A stretch of DNA of 5,052 nt. It comes from Mycobacterium sp. (GTDB taxonomy: Bacteria > Actinomycetota > Actinomycetes > Mycobacteriales > Mycobacteriaceae). The notes below the pieces were generated by a model. The model worked only from the letters and a program-made list of their open reading frames with translations. It was not told the DNA's origin and searched no databases. Of this stretch, positions 1 through 5,052 are shown piece after piece; positions within the stretch are counted from its first letter, which is position 1; the number at the start of each line of letters is the position of its first letter. The position numbers and the translations under genes were made by a program. Where the stretch lies: assembly GCA_029256565.1 (NCBI GenBank), contig JAQSXQ010000231.1, forward strand, positions 1-5,052. The letters are read 5' to 3'.

Positions 1-94
1 CCGGGAGATCCAAGTAGAGACATAGCGGACTGCGCACGGAGAAGCCTTGAGGGAATGCCGTAGGACCCGGGTTCAATTCCCGGCAGCTCCACCA
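1..94 (+). ncRNA. ssrA: tmRNA, 3' portion (5' end outside window)
   Basis: This is the 3' end of transfer-messenger RNA, which with SmpB rescues stalled ribosomes and tags unfinished proteins for proteolysis. The tRNA-like end is visible: a T arm with 5-bp stem 67-71/79-83 around the loop TTCAATT (72-78), the acceptor 3' strand CAGCTCC (84-90), A91, and an encoded CCA at 92-94. Upstream, 1-60 matches from memory the conserved 3' part of mycobacterial tmRNA (CATAGCGGACTGCGCACGG at about 21-39). The acceptor 5' strand, tag reading frame and most pseudoknots lie left of the window. It is not an ordinary tRNA: no D arm or anticodon arm can be placed at the expected distance upstream of the T arm. 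An intrinsic terminator follows 8 bases later. Confidence 0.95.
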
Positions 95-101
95 CAGAGG
101 G

Positions 102-134
102 ACAGGTCAGGGCCACAAGCCCTGGCCTGTTTTT
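102..134 (+). terminator. Rho-independent terminator of ssrA
   Basis: A 12-bp stem pairs 102-113 with 119-130 (one G-U wobble, 107/125) around a 5-base loop (114-118). Its 3' arm runs into a run of five T (130-134). It begins 8 bases after the tmRNA CCA and is correctly oriented for it. On the opposite strand the hairpin is followed by CCCTCTG, so there is no U-tract and it should not work well as an intrinsic terminator for the operon arriving from the right. Confidence 0.9.
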
Positions 135-152
135 CGTGGTGTCAACGACCTG

Positions 153-1016
153 TCACTGATGAGCGGTGCGCCGTTCGACCTGGCGGATCAGGTCCCGCAA
201 TGTCTCGTCTCCGGCGAGAGATCTGTCGAACACCGGATTGATGAGGCCGCGCAGCGCGGACATCGGGATCCATCGCTTGGGTACCTGGATGCTCGCCGAT
301 CGTCGCTCGATGCCGCGGACGACGGCGCGTCCGACGAGGGCGGGCGACACCGGTCGGTGCAGTGGCCGCGGGAAGGCGTGCGCCACCAGTTCGGTCGCCA
401 GGCTGTCCGCGCCGAAGGCCACCTCGGCGATGGGCGTCGCGACCCAGCCCGGGTAGAGCACGCCGGCGGTCGCCCCGTGGGCGGCCAGCTCGACTCGCAG
501 CGACCGGCCGAGTTGTTCGACGGCAGCCTTGGACGCCGCGTAGGGCGCATTTACCGCGCCGTTGAGATAGGCATACGTCGAAGAGGTGACCAGGATGTGG
601 CCCCCGGATTCGAGGATCATGGGAAGCCCGGCCCGCACCGTGTTCCAGACGCCGCCGAGGTTCACCGCGATCACGTGCTCGAAGATCCCGTCGGGAGCGG
701 AGCCCACGGTGTAGGCCCGGTTCCCGCTGGAGATGCCCGCGTTGGCGAACACGGCATCGACCCGGCCGAACTCGTGTTGTGTGGCCGCGAAGACGTCGTC
801 CATGGCGGCCTTGTCGGTGACGTCGGCCGCCATCGCCAGCGCGTTGGTGCAGCCGAGTCGCGCCGCGACGGCGTCGACATCGTCCTGCGAGAGATCGACC
901 AGTACGACGCGTGCTCCGCGCGCGTGCAGCGCGTGTGCCGCCGACGATCCGATGCCTCCCGCGGCACCGGTCACGACGACGACGGCGTTTTCGGGGTCGA
1001 TTGTCGAGCGCCTCAT
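153..1016 (-). CDS. SDR family oxidoreductase (NAD-type signature), third gene of the operon
   Basis: This is a classical short-chain dehydrogenase/reductase of 287 residues, expected to be cytosolic and to interconvert an alcohol and a ketone. The Rossmann motif TGAAGGIG is at 16-23. Asp41 ends the second beta strand (LVDL), which in classical SDRs usually favours NAD(H) over NADP(H). Also visible are NAG at 92-94, the catalytic tetrad Asn119, Ser146, Tyr159, Lys163 (YAASK), and a PG motif at 189-190. The C-terminal tail of about 45 residues resembles mycobacterial SDRs. The ATG at 1016 is chosen because GGAG (1025-1028) lies 8 bases upstream, the Rossmann fold starts a few residues in, and the codon overlaps the preceding stop as ATGA. 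Upstream extension would only run into the previous gene. The stop lies 18 bases from the ssrA terminator tail. The substrate is unknown; a hydrophobic alcohol, lipid or steroid is a guess from context. Confidence 0.93.
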   Translation of the reverse strand: MRRSTIDPENAVVVVTGAAGGIGSSAAHALHARGARVVLVDLSQDDVDAVAARLGCTNALAMAADVTDKAAMDDVFAATQHEFGRVDAVFANAGISSGNRAYTVGSAPDGIFEHVIAVNLGGVWNTVRAGLPMILESGGHILVTSSTYAYLNGAVNAPYAASKAAVEQLGRSLRVELAAHGATAGVLYPGWVATPIAEVAFGADSLATELVAHAFPRPLHRPVSPALVGRAVVRGIERRSASIQVPKRWIPMSALRGLINPVFDRSLAGDETLRDLIRQVERRTAHQ

Positions 1017-1852
1017 GACGGTGTCTCCGATGCCCGCTGCGGTCCTGTGTACACACCGGCGATGCGTCGGCGCGCGACCGCTTCGACGATCCGGGGCACC
1101 AGCCGGTTGGCGAGCACGGCGGCGCGGGTGCGCCGCCCGGGGATGATCGTGCGGTGGCCCGCCTGAATTCCGGCGATGATCTCCGACGCCACCTGCGCGA
1201 CAGGGAGTTTCGGGATGGTCAGGGTGTGAACCCGGTTCTCGGGGGTGCGGCCGGTGTCGAGTGCGTCGACCATCGGCGAGTCGAACTCCCCGGGACATGC
1301 CAGGACGACCCGGATGCCTTGGGGTTCAGCCTCATAGGACAGCGCACGCGTGTAGCCGACGATGGCATGTTTGCTCGCGCAGTAGGCCGTATAGCCGAAG
1401 ACGCCCATCAGCCCGGCGGCCGAGGAGATGTTGACCAGCGTTCCACGGCTCTCGGCCAGCGGGACCAGCGCGGCGTCGCACGCGTTCACGGTGCCGAAGA
1501 AGTTGACGTTCATGACGGCGCGGAAGTCCTGGGGTGTCAGTTGCGATGTGTGGCCCTCGATGAGGATGCCCGCGCAGTTGATCAGCAGGTCGATCCCGCC
1601 GACCTCCGCGGCGAGGTCCGCAAACGCCGCGCGCACCGTAACCGGCTCGGAGACATCCAGACTCAGAAAGCGGACCTGTGCCTGCGGGGTGCGAAACCGG
1701 ATCGCCTCGGCCGCGGCGGCCAACCGGGCAGGGTCGCGGGCGATGAGCGTGATCGGCCCGCCACCGGGTGCGAGTTGGTGGGCGATCTCCAGGCCGAGGC
1801 CGGACGACCCGCCGGTGATGACGGTGTGCGTTCCGGGTCCGATCGGCCTCAT
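1013..1852 (-). CDS. SDR family oxidoreductase (NADP-type signature), second gene of the operon
   Basis: This is a second classical SDR, 279 residues, clearly diverged from its neighbour. It has the cofactor motif TGGSSGLG (13-20), Arg39 after the second beta strand (IARD), which usually indicates NADP(H), NCAG (92-95), and the tetrad Asn117, Ser144, Tyr157, Lys161 (YCASK). A PGEFDSP segment (187-193) follows. The ITGGSSGLG opening and overall form recall the 3-ketodihydrosphingosine reductase-like branch of SDRs, but motifs alone do not establish that activity. The ATG at 1852 has a strong AGGAG (complement of 1860-1864) 7 bases upstream and overlaps the GMC stop as ATGA. Its own stop overlaps the next start in the same way, so the three genes are almost certainly co-transcribed and translationally coupled. 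It may act before or after the flavoenzyme on the same substrate (inference). Confidence 0.93.
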   Translation of the reverse strand: MRPIGPGTHTVITGGSSGLGLEIAHQLAPGGGPITLIARDPARLAAAAEAIRFRTPQAQVRFLSLDVSEPVTVRAAFADLAAEVGGIDLLINCAGILIEGHTSQLTPQDFRAVMNVNFFGTVNACDAALVPLAESRGTLVNISSAAGLMGVFGYTAYCASKHAIVGYTRALSYEAEPQGIRVVLACPGEFDSPMVDALDTGRTPENRVHTLTIPKLPVAQVASEIIAGIQAGHRTIIPGRRTRAAVLANRLVPRIVEAVARRRIAGVYTGPQRASETPS

Positions 1853-3474
1853 GCGGTGGCTCCTGATGGTTGCGTGGTGTGTCGCGTCGGCGACGCGTTC
1901 GGAACATGGCTGAGCGCTTCCTCGGCCATCGCAGTGATGGTGAGGGAGGGGTTCACACCCACGTTGGCGGGCATCGTGGACCCGTCGGTGATCAGCAGGT
2001 TGCGATAACCGAACGCGCGGCGGTAGCGGTCCACGACGCCCTCGTGTTCCGTCGAGCCGATCACGGCCCCGCCCAGGATGTGCGCGGTCGTCGGTGCGCC
2101 GAGCAGGGACTCCGACGTCGAGGACTGCGGGTAGCCGTCGATGACGCGCGCGGCCGCCGCGGCCACCGCATTGGCGATGGGTAGGTAGCTGCTCGGCGCC
2201 GGTCCGTCCGCCAGCTCGGTGACCAGTCGGTTGCCCCAGCGCGCCGGACGCAGCCGCAGGGACGAGTCGACGCTCTGCATGACGGTGAAGATGACCGTCC
2301 TTCGCGACCACCCGCGCAGCCGCAGCGGGCTCAGCCAGCGGCGCGGATTCCCGAGGGTTCCCCACAGGAACTGCCACGCCCGGTGGCGGCCACCGGTGAG
2401 CGGCCCGAAGATCACGCCCAGCAGGTCCCCGCCGGCGCCGTAGGTGTTGTTGGTGAAATGCGTGTGCTCGTCGGGGTGGACGCTGCGCGTGATGGCGATA
2501 TCGGCGGTCAGGTCGGCATCGCGACGACGGGCGGTGGCGGCGACGATCGCCTCACTGTTGGTGCGTACATGGTCGCCGATCCGGGCGGAGAGCCGCGGCA
2601 TCGCACCCGAGTCGCGCATGGTGTGCAGCAGCCGCGTGGTGCCCAGCGCGCCGCCGGCAAGGACCACGCCGCCGGCGAGTTGGGTGCGTGTCTGCCTGCG
2701 CAGCCGGCGTCCGGTCTTGACGCTGGTGACGAGGTAGCCCGCCGAGCCGTCCGGGCTGTCGCCGGCGGGCCGGATGTCGGTGACGGTGCGTTCGGCGAGT
2801 ATCCGGGCGCCGTGGGCCTCGGCGAGGTATAGGTAGTTCTTCGGCAGGGAGTTCTTGGCGTTGTGCCGGCAGCCGAGCATGCACTGGCCGCAGCGGATGC
2901 AGCCGGCGCGTTCCGGTCCGGCGCCACCGAAGTAGGGGTCTGCCGTGACGACACCGGCGGGGCCGAGGAACACCCCGATCTCGGTGGGGTGATGGGCGTC
3001 GGGCACCCCGAGTTCGGCGGCAACGGCGTGCATCATGTCCTCGCTGGGCCCCTGCGATCGGCAGGTCACCGCCCCCAGCATCCGTTGGGCGGTGGCGAAA
3101 TACGGTGCCAGCACCGCACGCCAATCGGCGAGCCCCGCCCATTGCGGGTGGCGGTAGAAATCATCGGAATGCGGTACGTAGAGCGTGTTGCCGTAGACCA
3201 GCGACCCGCCGCCGACGCCCACGCCACTGAGCACCGAGACGTGCCGGAAGGGGGTGAGAGCCAGGATGCCCTTCAGCCCGAGCGACGGCGCCCACAACAG
3301 CCGGGTGACGTCGAGGGCGGAACGGGCGAAGTCACTGTCCTGGAAGCGGCGTCCCTGTTCGAGGACGTCGACGCGGTAGCCCTTTTCGGCAAGTCGGAGC
3401 GCGGCGACGCTGCCGCCGAAACCCGAGCCGACGACCAGCCAACCGAGGCGATCGCAGGCGTCTGTGGCCGTCAT
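1849..3474 (-). CDS. GMC-family FAD oxidoreductase, ChoD/cholesterol-oxidase-like, first gene of the operon
   Basis: This is a 541-residue flavoprotein of the glucose-methanol-choline family, closest by eye to mycobacterial ChoD-type proteins. The FAD dinucleotide motif GSGFGG is at 16-21, with Glu39 (VLEQGRRF) placed to bind the adenosine ribose. The GMC signature GVGVGGGSLVYGNTL is at 84-98. Near the C-terminus, His465 (HILGG) and Asn508 (GVNPSLTITAMAE) match the catalytic His/Asn pair of cholesterol oxidase, and the DGSTMPANVG stretch before Asn508 is the expected second FAD-contact region. Residues 192-207 carry a four-cysteine cluster (Cys192, 195, 198, 202) ending in AK. No signal peptide or membrane segment is seen. 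The ATG at 3474 sits directly before the Rossmann fold with only a modest GAGG 11 bases upstream. Expected chemistry is oxidation of a hydroxyl group on a sterol or other bulky alcohol. Whether it uses oxygen or another acceptor cannot be read. choD itself is not claimed, because the neighbours differ. Confidence 0.93.
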   Translation of the reverse strand: MTATDACDRLGWLVVGSGFGGSVAALRLAEKGYRVDVLEQGRRFQDSDFARSALDVTRLLWAPSLGLKGILALTPFRHVSVLSGVGVGGGSLVYGNTLYVPHSDDFYRHPQWAGLADWRAVLAPYFATAQRMLGAVTCRSQGPSEDMMHAVAAELGVPDAHHPTEIGVFLGPAGVVTADPYFGGAGPERAGCIRCGQCMLGCRHNAKNSLPKNYLYLAEAHGARILAERTVTDIRPAGDSPDGSAGYLVTSVKTGRRLRRQTRTQLAGGVVLAGGALGTTRLLHTMRDSGAMPRLSARIGDHVRTNSEAIVAATARRRDADLTADIAITRSVHPDEHTHFTNNTYGAGGDLLGVIFGPLTGGRHRAWQFLWGTLGNPRRWLSPLRLRGWSRRTVIFTVMQSVDSSLRLRPARWGNRLVTELADGPAPSSYLPIANAVAAAAARVIDGYPQSSTSESLLGAPTTAHILGGAVIGSTEHEGVVDRYRRAFGYRNLLITDGSTMPANVGVNPSLTITAMAEEALSHVPNASPTRHTTQPSGATA

Positions 3475-3494
3475 GTCGGGGCCTGCCTCATCTC

Positions 3495-3504
3495 TGTGCG
3501 CACA
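3495..3504. promoter_or_regulatory. 10-bp perfect palindrome, candidate operator
   Basis: TGTGCGCACA equals its own reverse complement. It lies 20 bases upstream of the GMC start codon, in the leader or just downstream of a possible transcription start, a position where a bound protein could block the operon. Short CG-rich palindromes also arise by chance in such DNA, so the functional call is tentative. Confidence 0.4.
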
Positions 3505-3515
3505 TCTGCGCCTCG

Positions 3516-3521
3516 ATGCTA
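3516..3521 (-). promoter_or_regulatory. Possible -10 element for the GMC-SDR operon
   Basis: The minus strand reads TAGCAT here, about 41 bases upstream of the GMC start codon, a fair match to the TANNNT type of mycobacterial SigA -10. The hexamer 17 bases upstream (GTGTCC, minus strand) is a weak -35, as expected for an activator-dependent promoter. Transcription would begin near 3509, close to the candidate operator. Confidence 0.25.
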
Positions 3522-3566
3522 GGTGGCGCGTGGTGGGTGGACACAGGTGCGCAGCGGCCGGAAAGT

Positions 3567-3572
3567 TACTAG
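3567..3572 (+). promoter_or_regulatory. Possible -10 element for the AraC regulator gene
   Basis: TACTAG, or TAGATT shifted by 3 bases, is the only AT-rich stretch in this part of the intergenic region. It lies about 35 bases upstream of the GTG start. No good -35 is visible; the TGCGC box at 3548-3552 lies just downstream of the -35 position, which would suit autoregulation. This call rests on base composition and position only. Confidence 0.25.
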
Positions 3573-3592
3573 ATTCGGCGGAAGCAACGCAC

Positions 3593-3600
3593 GAGGAAGG
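3593..3600 (+). promoter_or_regulatory. Ribosome binding site that sets the AraC GTG start
   Basis: GAGGAAGG, followed by GACACA and then GTG at 3607, is a strong Shine-Dalgarno sequence at suitable spacing. It favours the GTG at 3607 over the ATG at 3622, which would be more distant, and over the in-frame GTG at 3523, which has no such sequence upstream. Confidence 0.75.
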
Positions 3601-3606
3601 GACACA

Positions 3607-4632
3607 GTGATCGACTGGGACATGCCCCGGTTGGGCGCGGGCGCCGAGGTGATGGTCGGACTCGCCCGCGATCACGGGCTGACGGCCGAGACCGCGTTGC
3701 GTGGCACCGGCTTGACGCTCACCCAGCTCGATGACCCCGCCGTGCAGATCTCCACCCGACAGGAATTCGCGGTCGTCAGCAATGTGGTTACGGCTCTGGG
3801 AGACCCGGTGGGTCTCGGGGTGCAGGCCGGGATGCGCTTTCAACTTCCCCTGTACGGCGCTTTCGCATTTGCCCTCATCAGCAGTGCCACGGTGGGCTCG
3901 GCGGTCGCCACCGTCCTGCGCTCGATGGCGCTGACCTACGCGTTCACCGATGTCACGGCCGAGACCCGCGGCGATGACACGTATTTTGTCTTCACCGCGG
4001 ACGGGATACCAGAACCTCTGCGGCGCTTCGTCATCGAACGTGACATCGCCGGTGTGCGGCGCCTGCAGTGCGAGATCTTCGCGGATCCTGCGCCCTTGGC
4101 CGTTGAATTCGCGTTCCCCGCCCCACCTGAGGAAGCGCTGTTGCGCTACGACGAGGCGTTCGGTGTGCGGCCCAGTTTCGCGGCGCGGGCCACGGCTGTG
4201 GTGGCGGCCGGAAGTCTGCTGGCACTGCCGATGCCGGAGGCCAACGCACGGATTCAGGCGCTCGCCGTGGCGCAGTGCGGCGAGCTGCTGGAGCAGCGTA
4301 AGCCGCGTCGGCAGACCGGGCGGGCGGTGCGTGATGATCTCGTCCGAACCCTCGGCACTCCGCCGGATGCCCGAGCCGTCGCCCGCCGGATGCATATCGG
4401 TGACCGCACCTTGCGTGAACGCCTTGCCGCGGAAGGGACATCGTTTCGGGCACTGGTGGAAGAAGTGCGTGAACGCTTCGCCGAGGAGTTCCTGGCTGCC
4501 GGGATGCCGGTGTCCGAGATCGCGGGCCGTCTCGGCTATCGCGAAGTGTCGAGTTTCTCGCAGGCCTTCCGGCGCTGGAAAGGAGTTGGCCCGCGGGACT
4601 ATCGCAACATGATGCCGACCCGCGGGCGGTGA
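3607..4632 (+). CDS. AraC-family transcriptional regulator (VirS/Arabinose_bd type)
   Basis: This is a 341-residue DNA-binding regulator. The N-terminal domain (about residues 10-205) looks like the Arabinose_bd-type sensor of VirS/OruR/ArgR-like regulators, with the typical YGAFAFALISSATVG block at 83-97. The C-terminal domain (about 250-335) has two helix-turn-helix units. The first is near DARAVARRMHIGDRTLRERL (254-273), and the second near SEIAGRLGYREVSSFSQAF (303-321), followed by the family-typical GPRDYR ending at 333. The length is normal for the group. The GTG start is set by the RBS at 3593-3600. It is transcribed divergently from the GMC-SDR operon across 132 bp, the standard arrangement for a local activator or repressor that also controls itself. 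The related VirS of M. tuberculosis sits divergent to the mymA redox operon. The effector is unknown, and control of the operon is inferred from position. Confidence 0.92.
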   Translation: MIDWDMPRLGAGAEVMVGLARDHGLTAETALRGTGLTLTQLDDPAVQISTRQEFAVVSNVVTALGDPVGLGVQAGMRFQLPLYGAFAFALISSATVGSAVATVLRSMALTYAFTDVTAETRGDDTYFVFTADGIPEPLRRFVIERDIAGVRRLQCEIFADPAPLAVEFAFPAPPEEALLRYDEAFGVRPSFAARATAVVAAGSLLALPMPEANARIQALAVAQCGELLEQRKPRRQTGRAVRDDLVRTLGTPPDARAVARRMHIGDRTLRERLAAEGTSFRALVEEVRERFAEEFLAAGMPVSEIAGRLGYREVSSFSQAFRRWKGVGPRDYRNMMPTRGR

Positions 4633-4676
4633 CGGGCCAGACGCCGGTCAGCGGTGCGGCCGCGCTCTGACGGGCC
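4630..4676. repeat. 9-bp direct repeat and weak hairpin in the convergent gap
   Basis: TGACGGGCC occurs at 4630-4638, including the AraC stop codon, and again at 4668-4676. Between them GTCAG (4647-4651) can pair with CTGAC (4667-4671) around a GC-rich loop of 15 bases. There is no T-tract on either strand, so this is not a convincing intrinsic terminator for either converging gene. It could be chance in high-GC DNA. Confidence 0.35.
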
Positions 4677-4692
4677 GATGGAAGATTCGCTG

Positions 4693-5052
4693 TCAGTCGC
4701 GTTTCACGCCATAGCGCAGCAGGACGGTGCCGCCCGGAAAGGTGCGGTTCTCCACCAGGCGCAGCGAGATCCACGACGGCAGCGACGGGAAGAACGGTGT
4801 GCCGCCGCCCACGATCCGGAACTCGTCCACCAGTCCGGCCTGCACGATCGGCGCGGCCAGGGTCGCGCCGGCCACCTCCAATTGGCCGTCGGTTTCGGCT
4901 TTCAGCTTCCGCACCACCTCGACCGGGTCGCCGCGTTCCAGGCGGGAGTTCCAGTCGACGGACTGCAGCGTGCTGGAGAACACGACCTTGGGCATGTCGC
5001 ACCAGACTCGGGCGTAGTCGAGGATCAACGGGGTGGCGTCCGGGTCCTTGTC
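4693..5052 (-). CDS. Dihydrofolate reductase-like / RibD C-terminal domain protein, partial (C-terminal 119 residues)
   Basis: The frame stays open to the right edge, so the start and the N-terminal cofactor-binding part lie outside the window. The visible 119 residues match the RibD_C/DHFR-like reductase family: MPKVVFSSTLQ, then a WNSRL segment, GDPVEVVRKLK, DGQLEVAGATLAAPIVQAGLVDE, a glycine-rich GGGTPFFP, and a terminal LRLVENRTFPGGTVLLRY strand. These proteins (YyaP/YwjB-like) bind NADPH and have a DHFR fold. Most are uncharacterised, and true folate or riboflavin roles should not be assumed. A TTG at 5028 could be read as a start, but the family pattern continues upstream (DPDATPLILDYAR), so the gene is better taken as truncated by the window. 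It converges on the AraC gene with 60 bp between stops and is probably unrelated to the GMC-SDR operon. Confidence 0.88.
   Translation of the reverse strand, partial: DKDPDATPLILDYARVWCDMPKVVFSSTLQSVDWNSRLERGDPVEVVRKLKAETDGQLEVAGATLAAPIVQAGLVDEFRIVGGGTPFFPSLPSWISLRLVENRTFPGGTVLLRYGVKRD

Larger units (their letters stand above)
3475..3606. promoter_or_regulatory. Divergent promoter region between the GMC-SDR operon and the AraC regulator
   Basis: This 132-bp non-coding gap separates two divergent start codons and must contain both promoters. It holds the perfect palindrome TGTGCGCACA (3495-3504) and three TGCGC boxes starting at 3497, 3507 and 3548. The 7-mer GTGCGCA occurs at 3496-3502 and again at 3547-3553. 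The box spacings of 10 and 41 bases would place them on roughly the same face of the helix, as is common for AraC-family operators. That these are binding sites of the adjacent regulator is inference. Confidence 0.75.

Noticed and set aside
60..94. A phage or island attachment site at the tmRNA 3' end
   Set aside because: tmRNA 3' ends are common attB sites, but there is no integrase, no second copy of the tmRNA end and no island-like gene content in the window, and the native terminator follows directly.
47..241. A small plus-strand frame across the tmRNA end and terminator
   Set aside because: It overlaps a structural RNA and its terminator and has no RBS or recognisable product.
153..1298. 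A longer start for the last SDR at 1298
   Set aside because: The 94 extra residues are Arg/Pro-rich shadow sequence. The ATG at 1016 has a good RBS and begins just before the cofactor-binding motif.
159..2008. Long plus-strand open frames opposite the two SDR genes
   Set aside because: Their translations are Arg/Gly/Asp-rich with no family motifs, as expected from the antisense of high-GC genes. The minus-strand frames carry complete SDR motif sets.
1013..2377. A longer start for the middle SDR within the GMC gene
   Set aside because: The added residues are an out-of-frame reading of the GMC gene. The ATG at 1852 has AGGAG at 7 bases and an ATGA overlap, and the SDR fold starts there.
1849..3474. 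Naming the GMC gene choD
   Set aside because: Motifs resemble ChoD, but the operon partners and location differ, and other mycobacterial GMC paralogues share these motifs. An alignment or tree would be needed.
3523..3606. An AraC start at the GTG at 3523
   Set aside because: It has no ribosome binding site, would consume most of the divergent promoter, and adds 28 residues not typical of the family. GAGGAAGG before the GTG at 3607 fits far better.
1849..4395. A much longer GMC reading frame starting on the minus strand at 4395
   Set aside because: The extra 307 residues lie opposite the AraC gene, show no recognisable domain, and would run through the divergent promoter region. The Rossmann fold begins right after the ATG at 3474.

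Overview
The window is high-GC DNA, almost certainly from a mycobacterium (Mycobacterium/Mycolicibacterium) or a close actinobacterial relative. The best clue is the left edge, whose first 94 bases read as the 3' end of an actinobacterial tmRNA (ssrA) and closely resemble the mycobacterial sequence as I remember it. The protein families agree: a ChoD-like GMC oxidoreductase, mycobacterial-style short-chain dehydrogenases (SDRs) and a VirS-like AraC regulator. The species cannot be named from the sequence alone.

Layout. 1-94 (+) is the ssrA 3' end with an encoded CCA, followed at 102-134 by a strong intrinsic terminator. A tightly packed three-gene operon then runs on the minus strand from 3474 down to 153: a GMC-family FAD oxidoreductase (1849-3474), an SDR with NADP-type features (1013-1852) and an SDR with NAD-type features (153-1016). 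Each junction is a 4-base ATGA overlap, so translation is probably coupled. A 132-bp divergent intergenic region (3475-3606) holds a perfect 10-bp palindrome and three TGCGC boxes. Facing the operon on the plus strand is an AraC-family regulator with an Arabinose_bd-type N-terminal domain (3607-4632), the likely local regulator. After a 60-bp convergent gap comes the C-terminal part of a RibD/DHFR-like reductase (4693-5052, minus strand), whose start lies beyond the window.

How the genes may work together (inference). A flavin-dependent alcohol/sterol-type oxidase or dehydrogenase and two nicotinamide-dependent SDRs, one per cofactor, would make a set of consecutive oxidation/reduction steps on a hydrophobic alcohol, ketone or lipid. 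Expression would be switched by the divergent AraC protein in response to a small, probably lipid-like effector. The general plan, with an AraC regulator divergent from a redox operon, resembles the virS-mymA locus of M. tuberculosis, but the enzyme set differs and no substrate can be assigned. The most notable points are the ferredoxin-like four-cysteine motif inside the GMC enzyme, the mixed cofactor signatures of the SDR pair, the ordered operator-like motifs in the divergent promoter, and the absence of any visible terminator between the operon and the tmRNA it runs into.
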